64,000 nucleotides of DNA from Lycium barbarum (lineage: Eukaryota > Streptophyta > Magnoliopsida > Solanales > Solanaceae), in the NCBI RefSeq assembly GCF_019175385.1, contig NC_083339.1, forward strand, positions 52,226,596 to 52,290,595, given 5' to 3'. A program made the position numbers and the translations under genes. This document shows, piece after piece, positions 32,104 through 43,311 of this stretch. The stretch's first letter is position 1. Each line of letters opens with the position of its first letter. The notes beneath the pieces are model-generated. The model saw nothing but the letters and a program-made list of their open reading frames with translations, made no database searches and was not told where the DNA came from.

Positions 32104-33646
32104 TTACCTTACCCCTACTAGTACCCAGAAGAAGGAAGTCATATGACGTAATGAGATACAGGCTTGTTCATACACACATCCCTCAAAAGAGATTAGTAGC
32201 ATACCTGGGTGTGCACTGGAAGACGCTCCTGGGTCCTGCCGGCCGGTCAAAGCAAATACGCGGTTCGAAGGACCGCTGTAACCCGAAACTGCACCGCGAC
32301 CCCTGCCACGACTCGCTGGCGCTGGTGCTGGTGCTGGTGCTGGGGCCTCTCGCCCCGTGGGGCGTATGGCTGCCAAAGGAGGGGATGAGCCAGCAACTGA
32401 CCCGGTAAGCTGGGTGAACCACCTGGACCACCCCTATATGGACACTCTCTCATCGTATGGCCTTGTTGGCCACAAGAATAGGAGGCACCAGTGGCACGAT
32501 AACACTCGCCGGGGTGGCGCCTCCTGCAATGAGGACATCGAGGTATGGATGGCCCTATCTGACTGAAATTCCCATCTACTCGCGAACTCGAAGCCAGGGA
32601 GTTTTGTCCCGAAACCTGTGGGGGCGTACTGTATGCTGGCTGGGACGGATACCTGTTAACCTGCCACTGAACAAACTCACCTTGGAATCCCCCTGAATAT
32701 CCGGTCGATCTGGCTCTCTTAAGCCGGCCCCTATCGGGACCCCTATCAGGCCGACGCTCCCTACGCCGGTCCTCCATGCCCTGGGCATATGCCTGTACTC
32801 GGGCAACATCCATTCCTGGCTGGGAAGCCATCGCCAGGCAACCATCAATCAAATAGGGGTCTAGCCCCATCACATACCGGTGCACCCTGTCGGCCATCTC
32901 TGCTACTATAGCGGGTGCATACCTAGCCAATGAGTCGAACTCCAGGCTATACTCTCGAACACTCCTACCGTTCTGCTTTAGATGCAAGAATCGATCAACC
33001 CTGGCTCTCCGTAGCTCTGGAGGCAGAAAATGCTCAAGGAAGGCCTTAGTAAACTCGGCCCATACTGCTAGGGGAGCTCCGTCACCCCTGGAGAGCTGCC
33101 AAGACTCATACCAATTTGCCGCCACCTCATATAGTCGATACGAAGCCAACTCCACAGACTCAATCGGCGAGGCCTTAATCAATCGTATTGTGCTCTCCAT
33201 CTTTCTAATGAACTCCTGGGGGTCCTCCTCAGGTTTTGTCCCGGAGAAATCTGGAGGATTACACGTCAAAAACTCACGAGCCCTGGAGCTCTCATACCTG
33301 TCCGTACGACCACCCCAAAATCCATGCCTGCGAACCTGCTCCGCCATCAGTGTGGTCAATAGCTAAACCGCATCTCGCATGGCCCTACCCTACGCCCCTG
33401 CCTGTGGAGCTGGAGGCTCGGGCACTGGAACATCAGGAGCTTGCGGTGGAGCCGTCTCCCGATTAGCAGCTGCTACTGCTCTGATATCCTCCGGCAAGGG
33501 GGGTGTAACAGATCCAGACGACGGGGGCACATCCCCAAGTGCAGGCTGCACACTGGCCCTGGTAACCCTCGGGGCCCGGCTGGTCTCTCCTGCAGCTCAA
33601 TCCTCGCCTTGCCCTTCTGGGCAGCTGTTGCCTTCTTCGGAGGCAT
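32104..33646 (-). pseudogene. Element B gag (frameshifted), pol missing
   Basis: Starts on the minus strand at 33646 with MPPKKATAAQKGKA, matching the A gag start. A frameshift leads to the long frame 33359-32247 (370 codons): capsid motifs FSGTKPEEDPQEFIRKME, ELASYRLYEVAANWYESW, RFLHLKQNGRSVREYS and LARYAPAIVAEMADRVHRY. The knuckle reads SYSCGQQGHTMREC, so the first zinc Cys is Ser. After another shift the linker (AAIRPTGREAPAPAP) and VFALTGRQDPGAS continue to about 32200, and homology stops just before the protease DPGST. Gag forms the particle; without pol the element would depend on helpers. Confidence 0.92.
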
Positions 33647-33752
33647 CACTGAAACATAGCAGATCGTTAGGAGAGGATCATTCTACTAATACAGTTCTAT
33701 CGCACGATCCAAGAATCCAAAGAAGGGTAACATCCTAAATGCCCTGTAGCTT

Positions 33753-33790
33753 CCTGTTTATAGATGTGGTGCACAACACATCGATAAAAG
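33753..33790 (-). other. Leader hairpin with palindromic loop (B)
   Basis: On the minus strand the inner stem GATGTG/CACATC is fully Watson-Crick and closes a TT plus GTGCAC loop (33769-33774). The outer stem is shortened (CTTTTAT versus ATAAACAGG, with a bulge). The inner stem has A-T where X has G-T. Confidence 0.55.
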
Positions 33791-33833
33791 AGTCTCTACT
33801 AGACACGGCCTGTAGACATTCCGAGGACTAACC

Positions 33834-33845
33834 GCTCTGATACCA
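33834..33845 (-). other. Primer-binding site of B
   Basis: GCTCTGATACCA on the plus strand, 4 nt before the 5' LTR edge. Confidence 0.95.
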
Positions 33846-33849
33846 CTTC

Positions 33850-36800
33850 TGTCACGACCCAACCCCGTGGGCCGCGACTGGTACCCTAACTGGGTACCCG
33901 TACATACCTACCTGACCGAATTTCGTATCATACAGATTTTTTTTTTTTTAAAACAGATGTTACAGAAGTAGGCCGATACAGATACGGCATGCGAGCAAAC
34001 ATATATATGTATATACCTTAACATGCAGACATTTACAGATAAGCCGATAAGGCTAACAGACAGACGAAACCCGTAACCCACACATCTATCTACAGGCCTC
34101 TACAGACATACAGAATCATATGACGGAACAGGGCCCCGCCGTACCCCAAAATACCATACATACAGAGTCTACAGATAACAGAAGATATATACCAAAAGTA
34201 TTTGCTCCGGATCGAAGGAGCTCTTCAGAATAGCAGAATTCGAGCCCTAGACTGGCGGCGTATCACCAAGTGCGCCTGTACCTGCGGGCATGTAACGCAG
34301 CCCCCGAAGAACCGGGGGTCAGTACGAAAAATGTACCGAGTATGCAAAGCAGAAATATATCAAACATAATCATGATCTGGACCGGAAGCACAGAAATATA
34401 CTAGACAGGCTCATAAGCCGGACGGACAGAGTCATAGTCCCGACAAACGGACAGAATCATAGTCCAGAGAGACAGAATCAGAATTCATACGGACGTACAG
34501 AATCGGAACCCGTCGGCCAGATAATCCAGACGGACAGACGGAATCGTAACCGGTTGGACAGATAATCCGGACAGACATACAGAAGCATAACCAGTCGGAC
34601 AGATAATCCGGACGGACATACAGAATCATAACCAGTCGGACAGATAATCCAGACGGACATACAAAAGCATAAGTCATACAGACAGAAAGAATCACACGTA
34701 GGGTGCAGGAACGTGGTCGCCACTCCTGCCATTGGCACCACAACACGTCAGATATCAGAAATTCTTCTCCGATCTCCATCACACATCATAACATAACCAC
34801 GACACCCGGGGGCGGACAGATAACACAGCACCCCGAGCCCGGACTCATCATACTTCGTAATATATCCTCGGTAACCGGGGACGGACATATAACACGGTAC
34901 CCCGAAACTGGACACATCATACTTCAGAATTCACATATGGGGCTCGGCGGCCCACCGCACGATATACGTACCGGCCCGGGATCCGGTGAAAGGAATCATA
35001 GCATGTGCACGAACTGATTAATGAGGAACCACATACATACAGATCGTCATACAGACTCAACAGAACATAAGTAGGCCAACTGGCCGATCGAACCAAGTAT
35101 TCGGATAGTTTTCAAGGTACGTGCCTACACGTCACTTGGGGAGGCACGACAGATTATAACCAGAACCAGATATCCAAATGTCAAAAACTATTTTGTAAGA
35201 TTTGTATAAAAACAGTCGTATCGTGATTAGAATAGTAGTCCAGGTGTTTTCTGAGAAAATCGGGCAAAACTAAAGTAATTAAGGTCATACAGAAGGTATC
35301 GGGCCTCGTGGGCCTGCCTCGGATCAACTCGAGGCAACATAGGTAAATTACCGATAGTAGACCTTATAAGGTCATCCAAAATCATCTGGAAGTGTTCTGA
35401 CTCCGTTTAGGGAAGTGTTGTACAAAAATTCACTTTAAAGGCAATTTGTAAGAAAATAGCTTCAATTGGATTGAAGGAATTGGAGCGGTTTTCCGTCTCG
35501 AATTCCGGGGGACGGAGTCGTACTTAAGGCTCGCGGCCGAGCCTATCACATCCAGAACATGCCTAGGAACAAAGGGAAATGCTTCACATACCTCGATAGC
35601 GCCTTACGCTCGCTTGGCGTCAATCCCAATTTCGTCCAAAATCTGGAAATGGTCAAGTTTACCATTTGTTAGTTTCAAACTTTCAATATTCCAACTTAAC
35701 ACTGACTTGCCTACCGAAATTTCGGCAGCATTTCCTCTGTATATAAGACATCCCCGAGACTTAGCTCGGCTCAATTCATCATCACAACAACCCAGAAATA
35801 GCATCAAAACAACAATAGACATTAAAACATACACTATGGCATCACTAGCCATCTTTCGACATAACGAAACATGTTTCGTTTCAAACTTATATTTCCAAAC
35901 CAAACTTATCATTTTCATATTCATCAACCATCAAAATCATTACAACATACGTCGAAGGCATATCATACCATTTTCACACAATATACATAAGATATGCAAA
36001 CATTCAAACTCTCCATTAAGCCACTACTTTTCCAATATTTCCTAACCTTCAACATACAAGTTCATTATACATTTCCATCTTCCAAATACATCAACAATAA
36101 TCATAATTTGCCTTTTGATACATTCATTTCCATTTTTACATAAATCATAACAAAGTTACATACTTTCCTACAACAACTTGATAACCATTTTTCCAAGACA
36201 ATAAAGATTGTTGTCTTTCCATTCACTTCACCATAACATACTTAACATACAAACAAGATCAAATTCATACTCCATCAACACATAACAATACCACACGGCC
36301 ACCTCCTACATTCTTCAATTTTCACTAATTCATTCCACTTCCATTTCTAATACAATTTCCACCATACTACAACTAAATTACAACATGAATTCAAATCATC
36401 CAAGACATGTAATACATGTACATGTATTCGGCCAACAAGCATATTTTTCAACACACAAAATTTCCATGTTTTTCATTCATTCACACATACTACAACATAC
36501 ATATACCTTCCATAACATATCAAAAGCATAAAATCCTTACCTTTCTTCAAGTTCTTCACTTGGCACTAAACTTGTCCTCTTGCCAAACTAATTGTACCAA
36601 GTTGTAGAGGACTTTGCACTTAGTAGTATTCCCACAAGAATTGAATTTTAAACTCAAGGATTAGGCTCCAAAATTTTTCTTTCTTTTCTTTCTTTTTCTC
36701 CTCTCAAACCCGAAATGGTCTTGTTCCTTTTTCTTGATTTTTTTTCTTGCTTTCTTGAACCTTCTATGGATATGTATAACCATATATAATATTACCTAAT

Positions 36801-37089
36801 TAAATCATGGACTTGGGCCCTTCTTTTTACATAGCATGGCTGGTTGGGCCTCCCCTTTTGGGCCTTGTTTTATTAATTTTTTTTTAAGTCCAACTTGTTG
36901 GCTACATATTGCAATCCATAAGGCAAATTTCCAAAATTCCAAATTTTGCCCTTGGCCACCTTTCGTAATTCCACACCATTGTATTCATTACCTACACATT
37001 CATGCCAAGTAAAGGTCCAATTGTGGCCTTATTCATTGCAAGTCAATTTACCTTGAATTTTCGAATAAGCAAAAATGTCGGATGTAACA
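33850..37089 (-). repeat. Element B 5' LTR
   Basis: 3240 bp; TGTTACATCC ... GGTCGTGACA on the minus strand. TATA box about 36781-36790, donor-like GTAAGG at 36540-36535, conserved block at 35713-35737. Differs from the 3' LTR mainly by single substitutions and small run-length changes. Confidence 0.95.
36781..36790 (-). promoter_or_regulatory. TATA box of B 5' LTR
   Basis: ATTATATATG on the minus strand, about 245 bp before the donor-like site. Confidence 0.5.
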
Positions 37090-37094
37090 CATGC
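37090..37094. repeat. Target-site duplication catgc, right of B
   Basis: Partner of 27806-27810. Confidence 0.97.
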
Positions 37095-39158
37095 AGTACT
37101 CCTTTATGCCTCATGCTCTTTCACCCTTGTTGTATACCCAACGTTAACTTCTAACTTACTCAAAATCATATCAAATTTGTCTTAATAGTGGTCTTGTCTT
37201 ATCACCTTCTCGTCATACTAAACCTTAAGTTCATAGCTATATATTTCCCTTTTGTCCTGTACTCATACTTAATTAATTACGTCCGTCTTGAGTGCTCATT
37301 TACTATTCCTTTTATTTCTCCAGTCTATGTCCGTCTTTTATTCTGTACACGAGGATTCTTATGCTACTCTTGTATCCTTCAGAAAACACTACTTCTACAT
37401 AACCTCTTTCTTATTTCCATAGTATATTCTGTTCATCCCTATTTGTTCTTATCATACCAGTCATCTCTGGCATTCATTCTGTCCCGTTGCTCATCTTCCT
37501 TTAGTTTGGGCTTTCACAATTCTGTCGCTTATATTACTCGTTTTCTTAGCTATACGTCATAACACATCGCTATAATCGCTTTCACTTTCGTTACCACTTG
37601 ATCTCCATTCTGAACTTTCCCTGTAGAACTTTGTAAGTCTTCCTTATTCGTTCTACATTTGCTTTTCCGTTTCACACTAATCACATCGTATTCTTTAGTT
37701 ACTTCCTTACTAGGCTTTACTCATTTCTATAGCAATCCTTATGGTATTCACATTACATCCTGTTCGTAATCCATCCTATAACGTAACACTTCTTAATCTT
37801 ATTCACGATTCTTACTATGTTTTAATTACACTATATGGACTAGGCGTACTTAACCCGTCACTCTTTCTGATCAATCTTTACCCTTAATATCTCACATTCT
37901 GTCTTATCAATACCTTCATAATTTGTCATAACTCTTCCTACCCCGTACTTTTGTCTCAATTATACTACTACTCCTTTTGACTGTAAATTCGTCGTAATTT
38001 ACCCCTACTTATCGGTTCACTTGATACCTCAATAAAATGTTCTGTTACGAGTTGCCACCTCTTTCTAAATCATCCCTTAGTATCACAAGCCCTTCCGAAT
38101 CATCCTAGCATCTCACCAACAACATATGAAATACATGATCCTAGACAGCCCAAAAATTTAATCTTTCCTTCAACAAATTACATCTCCAACTAGTTGATTG
38201 AGAACTAATAAAATGTTACGATGAGGCATTCCCCAACCACCGCCAGAAGAAAACTAGAATCCGACAAGCACCACAGGACTTCTAGTGCTTGATTCACATA
38301 GTTTACCTCCAGATTTATTCTTGAGTAGTGAACGAATCATTTAGTTCATAAACTACTGGTTGTATGCTTTGTACTTTTCAATAAAAGTGAAACTTAATTA
38401 CTGGACGATTTTGCCCTTCAACATAAGCTTTTTCTAAGGCAAAAGTGTGGCTGGAAAGCATTCTGGTCCATTCAAATGAATTCCAAACCTTGCTGCTCAT
38501 ATAGGCTTTTTCGAAATAAAATCTTTCAAATAACAATGGTGCCTCTTATGGATGACATGGAAGGTATCTCTTAAAGCTTTAATCCAGCATAATAGATTTT
38601 CCTTATCGGTATCGACTTTCAAGACATATTATAAACTTATATCCCATTCTCTTTTTTTTCTATTTCTGGGAAAATTTGGGCAGAGTTTCCTCTGTACTTC
38701 TTACTATCCCAGAACCTGCATGCAGGAAATACCTACAATGCCTCACAGGGCCAACATATGTACACATATATCCTATCGTATCATAGCCACACGGGGATCC
38801 CAATTTCAAGTAAAAGGTATAAAGGTGTCAGAACTTACCTCACATATCGCACCTCGAGACGTACCTGATCCTTTGACGATCTGTTCTGTTATACTTTCCT
38901 ATCCAACTCCTCTTTCATCCTCCAACTTCACGTTTCAATCATGTTTCAATATTCTTACCTTATCCAACATGTCTCTTTCGCACCGTAACTTACCTGTGTA
39001 CCTTGTAACTGCCAATATCTTCGGTCGCTTTCTCCTGTCGATGTCGTTCTTCAGCTGAAATCAAAGGTTAGTATAAGGAATTTCATTTCCTATGACTGGG
39101 CTCTATCGCACGATCTTAGATATGAAAGAAAGGTAACATCCTAAATGTCCTGTAGCTT

Positions 39159-39198
39159 CCTGTTTATAGATGTGGTGCACAACACACCGATAAACAAG
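39159..39198 (-). other. Leader hairpin with palindromic loop (X copy 2)
   Basis: Same structure as X copy 1; GTGCAC at 39175-39180. Confidence 0.6.
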
Positions 39199-39239
39199 AC
39201 TCTACTAGACACGGTCTGTAGACACTCCGAGGATGAACC

Positions 39240-39251
39240 GCTCTGATACCA
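39240..39251 (-). other. Primer-binding site of X copy 2
   Basis: GCTCTGATACCA on the plus strand, 4 nt from the LTR. Confidence 0.95.
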
Positions 39252-39255
39252 CTTT

Positions 39256-39811
39256 TGTCACGACTCAAACCCGTAGGTCGCGACTAGTGCCCGACCTGGA
39301 CACCCATATACGTACCTATCAGATATAGTCACACTAAAACTACGACAATACAGAAACTTATAAAGGAACTGCAAAGTTCGTAACATCGTCACATACGTAT
39401 ATATTTCCAGATCACATATGTATATATTTCCAAACTTATAAAGGAACTGCAAAGTACGATGGGGCCCTGTCCCGTCCGACAAGGCTGCCATCACGTATCA
39501 ATATCATATGCAAGCTAACAAGGCTGCCACTATAGACGAACATCATACCACAACACATCGTATAGACACAGCTGAATATAACCCATACACAACCCACACA
39601 TATGTCTACAGACCTCTAAGAGTACGAATAGCGAAATATGACGGGACAGGGCCCCGTCGTACCCCTGGATAACATATACATATATATATCATAAGATTCA
39701 AACTAAAAGTCTAGACTCCGGAACAACGGAGCTCTCCAAGACGGCAGAAAGGGAATCCTAAGCTGGCGGATCACCAGAGCGAGCATCTGCACCTGCCGGC
39801 ATGAAACGCAG

Positions 39812-39843
<32 letters not shown>

Positions 39844-40114
39844 AAGAAAGGGGGTCAGTACGGAATATGTACTGAGCATGTAAACAGGATCACAACTGAA
39901 ATAAGGAGTACAGAAAACGAGTACAATAACCAGAATACCAAAATGCTTGCCTTTGAACATAAATCATGCATGTCAATATCATATATCATATCCGGCCCAT
40001 TATGGGACTCGGTGAACATGGTCGCCACCCCGTCTTTGGGGCCATAACACAGCATACTCCAGAACACAGCATAACTCCGTAACACAGCATAACACCATAA
40101 CACAGCATAACACC

Positions 40115-40149
<35 letters not shown>

Positions 40150-41717
40150 TACCCGGCCCTCTAGTGAGAGACTCGGTGAACAATGCAGTGAAACTATGCA
40201 CGAATACATATCCTGGCCCGGGACTTAGTGAAAGACATATTGAGGCATGCACGAGCAGAGTAGTGAGAAACTATTTGCAATTTAAAAACATTTTCAAAGA
40301 CTCAATAGAATAATCAACACGAATTACCATTTGAAAATCAAGACAATAGTCGTATCAAATACCTTTTGAAGGTCATCGGAAACATATCAAACATCCCTTG
40401 ACGTCATCATAAGTATATCACAAAGCCTTAAGGATCATAGTCATATGTCACTAGTTATCATAGAGTTCCTAAGAATAGGAACGGATATATATCGACTATT
40501 AACCAACGTACAGAAAACTGAAGAGGGAGGCTCAATCACTTGAGAATTGTAACATCAAGAAGTTAATAGGAATCATAAATATCACTCAAAGGTTATGAAT
40601 GGAATTACCCCAAAGTTCATATCGTTCATCACTTAAATCTAAGACATGCCAAAAGAAAGAAGGGACAGCTTTACATACCTGTTAGCGGCTATTCGTAGCC
40701 CGCTCGTCTCGTCGCTCTTTTAGCCTATTTAATATAAGAGTAACGTTATCGTTAGTAACTATATTTTCTAGTCCACAAGTCTGTAGCCCATTTCTTATAG
40801 AACCTATATTTCAGCTTATATATTCTCATTTAGGGTTTTTGTTAGTTAGGGACTTAACGAAAATCGGGCAGCATTTCTCCTATATATTCGCCTAACCCGA
40901 ATTTCTAATTGTCCTCCTGTCAACACAGAAATGCCAACAACAATGACATACACATAAAATTCTCACAACTCAGCCCATAATATTTCTGACAACCCAACAA
41001 CTTTTCTTAATACATTTCAACCCACAATTTCGCATAACAACGATTTTATGCAATTTTATTCTTCCAATTTTAATAATTCCACTACAATACTATTAAAACA
41101 ATTACACCATAAAACAAGAAAATCTTACCTTAATTTTCTCGGAGAAATTTCTACTCTTAATTGCTCCAATTTCGCAATTTCTTCTTCCCCGATTCAATAT
41201 CCAACGTTGCTATCACCTCCTTGAACTTGTAAATCATTTGGAACTTGATAAAAATAGGCTATAAAATAATTTTTCTCCATCACCATGGCTGGTCGAGACA
41301 GCCATGGGAGAGTTTCTTTCCATTTCTTTTTTTTTTCAACTTAACCTTGTGAAAATGAGTTGAATTACTCATCATGCAACATATATATCTGGCACCCATA
41401 CAATTGACACGTGCTCCCTTATATTGACTCACCATTTGCTATTTTTTTTTAATTTAAAAATCGGGTGGGGCCCACTAGATGATATAATTAATTAACTTTA
41501 ATTAATTTAATTAATTACTAATTCCCACTTAATAATCTAATCACAATTAATTAATTCCTAATATCCAACAATAATATTTTTACACTGAATAAAATTTATA
41601 AACTATTTATGTTTTTAATTAAAATTGAAAATTAAAGGTTTCTACTTTTTAACTTGACTTTAACTTGAGTCGATTTGCTTGCGGATCATTCGACATATAA
41701 ATATAAGGGGTATAACA
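39256..41717 (-). repeat. Family X 5' LTR (right end of X array, 2462 bp)
   Basis: On the minus strand TGTTATACCCC ... GTCGTGACA. Its right edge abuts the pol gene of element C (TATTCCCGGAAGAG), so X inserted in C; the right target-duplication copy should be tattc (41718-41722). It differs from the middle LTR by a 33-base C run (39810-39842), a longer (AT)n and a rearranged patch at about 39405-39477. Confidence 0.93.
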
Positions 41718-41842
41718 TATTCCCGGAAGAGCTTCCAGGCCTTCCTCCCGAGCGGGAGATTGATTTTACTATTGATGTGTTGCCAGACACCAAGCCTATT
41801 TCTATTCCTCCTTATAGAATGGCTCCCGCAGAATTGAAATAG

Positions 41843-43072
41843 TTGAAAGAGCAATTGAAAGACTTAATTGAGAAAGGCTTTATTAGGCCTAGTTCATTCC
41901 CGTGGGGAGCACCCGTATTGTTTTTCCGAAAGAAAGATGGCTCCTTGCGAATGTGCATTGACTATCGACAACTAAAAAATATGACGATTAAGAACAAATA
42001 TCCTCTTCCGAGGATTGATGACTTATTTGACCAATTACAAGGTGCCAAATGGTTTTCAAAGATAGATTTGAGGTCTGGGTATCATCAGGTGTGAGTTAGG
42101 GAGAAAGATATCCCTAAGACAGCCTTCAAAACAAGATATGGCCATTTTGAGTTCCGGGTAATGTCATTTGGGCTAACTAATGCACCGGCAGTATTTATGG
42201 ATTTGATGAACGATGTGTTCAGGCCCTTCCTAGATTTATTTGTGATTGTATTCATTGACGTTATCTTGGTGTATTCTGGATCCGAGGTAGAGCATGCGGA
42301 TCATTTGCGTACCGTCCTTAGAGTTCTTCAAACTCGAGAGTTATTTGCAAAATTTTTGAAGTGTGATTTTTGGTTGAACTCAATGACATTTTTGGGGCAC
42401 ACTGTTTCAGCCGATGGTATTCGGGTAGATAGACAAACGATTGAGGCCGTGAAGACTTGGCCAAGGCCCACAACTCCTACGGAGGTTCGTAGCTTTCTGG
42501 GCTTAGAAGGCTATTACAGGAGATTTGTAGAAGGTTTTTCTTCTATTTCTGCACCACTCACAAAGCTGACCCAGAAATCAGCAAAGTTTCAATGGACAGA
42601 TGCTTGTGAACGTAGTTTCCAAGAGCTAAAAGATAGATTGACTTCTGCCCCAATCCTGACACTTCCAGAGGGATTGGAAGGTTATGTTATTTATTACGAC
42701 GCTTCAGGCATTGGGCCAGGCTGTGTGTTGATGCAACATGGTAAAGTGATTGCGTATGCTTCAAGGCAATTACGAAAACATGAGAAAGATTATTCAACCC
42801 ATGACCTTGAATTGGCTGCAGTGATTCATGCACTAAAGATGTGGAGACATTATTTATATGGTGTCCATGTGGATATTTATATAGACCATAAGAGCCTTCA
42901 GTATATCTTCAAGCAGAAAGAGTTGAATTTGCGGCAACCGCAATGGTTGGAATTGCTAAAAGATTATGATGTCGATATCCTATATCACCCCGGAAAGGCA
43001 AATGTTGTGGCTGATGCTCTTAGCCGTAGATCCATGGAAATTTTGTGTGATGTACGACCAGAGAAAAGATAA
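41843..43072 (+). pseudogene. Element C reverse transcriptase and RNase H
   Basis: [63 protein letters not shown]. The catalytic box reads FIDVILVYS: the second Asp of FIDD has become Val (codon near 42260), which should abolish catalysis even without the stop at 42092. RNase [47 protein letters not shown] (Thr to Ile before the Asp) and [16 protein letters not shown]. Confidence 0.93.
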
Positions 43073-43311
43073 ATGGCTCATGAGCTCCAGCAGTTAGTTA
43101 GCCTATGAGTTTGAGTAGTGGACTCAGGTAGCAGAGGAACTACCATTCAGAATTTAGCAGTCTCGTCGTTAGTAGTGGAAGTGAAAGAGCGACAATACGA
43201 AGATCCCATGCTAATGCATTACAGAGATACACTCCCTCAGAAGGAGAAGTCATTATTGAGATCTCAGGAGATGGAGCTCTTCGATGCCAAGGCAGATTAT
43301 GTGTTCCTGAT

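Larger units (their letters stand above)
33649..36540 (-). other. Putative leader intron of B
   Basis: On the minus strand donor GAAAG|GTAAGG (36540-36535, in the 5' LTR) and acceptor ATGTTTCAG| (ending 33649), 2 nt before the gag ATG at 33646. Splicing would remove 2892 nt including LTR tail, primer site and hairpin. Confidence 0.45.
27811..37089 (-). mobile_element. Element B: complete gag-only LTR retrotransposon (9.28 kb)
   Basis: Two LTRs (3237 and 3240 bp), a primer site (33834-33845), a polypurine tract (31048-31071) and a perfect 5-bp target duplication define a complete insertion on the minus strand. The 2.8-kb internal part has gag and the first residues before the protease but no protease active site, RT, RNase H or integrase. 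Elements of this design (terminal repeats with only gag) must use pol proteins in trans. The LTRs differ at roughly 30 positions by eye, about 1%, so it is the youngest datable insertion here. Confidence 0.93.
25584..39255 (-). mobile_element. Family X internal region, copy 2, split by element B
   Basis: 4.4 kb of X internal sequence (25584-27810 plus 37090-39255) interrupted by element B. The part before 26781 is seen only in this copy because the A array occupies that place in copy 1. It has no recognisable gag, protease, RT or integrase on either strand; the longest open frames are antisense and under 170 residues. The ends are canonical (polypurine tract, primer site), so it looks like a non-autonomous element rather than a random deletion. 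Confidence 0.85.
39055..41128 (-). other. Putative leader intron of X copy 2
   Basis: Same donor (GTAAGA, 41128-41123) and acceptor (TTTCAG ending 39055) as in X copy 1. Confidence 0.4.

Noticed and set aside
32104..33646. B gag as a domesticated host gene
   Set aside because: Frameshifted, flanked by near-identical LTRs with a target duplication, so it is part of a recent retrotransposon insertion.
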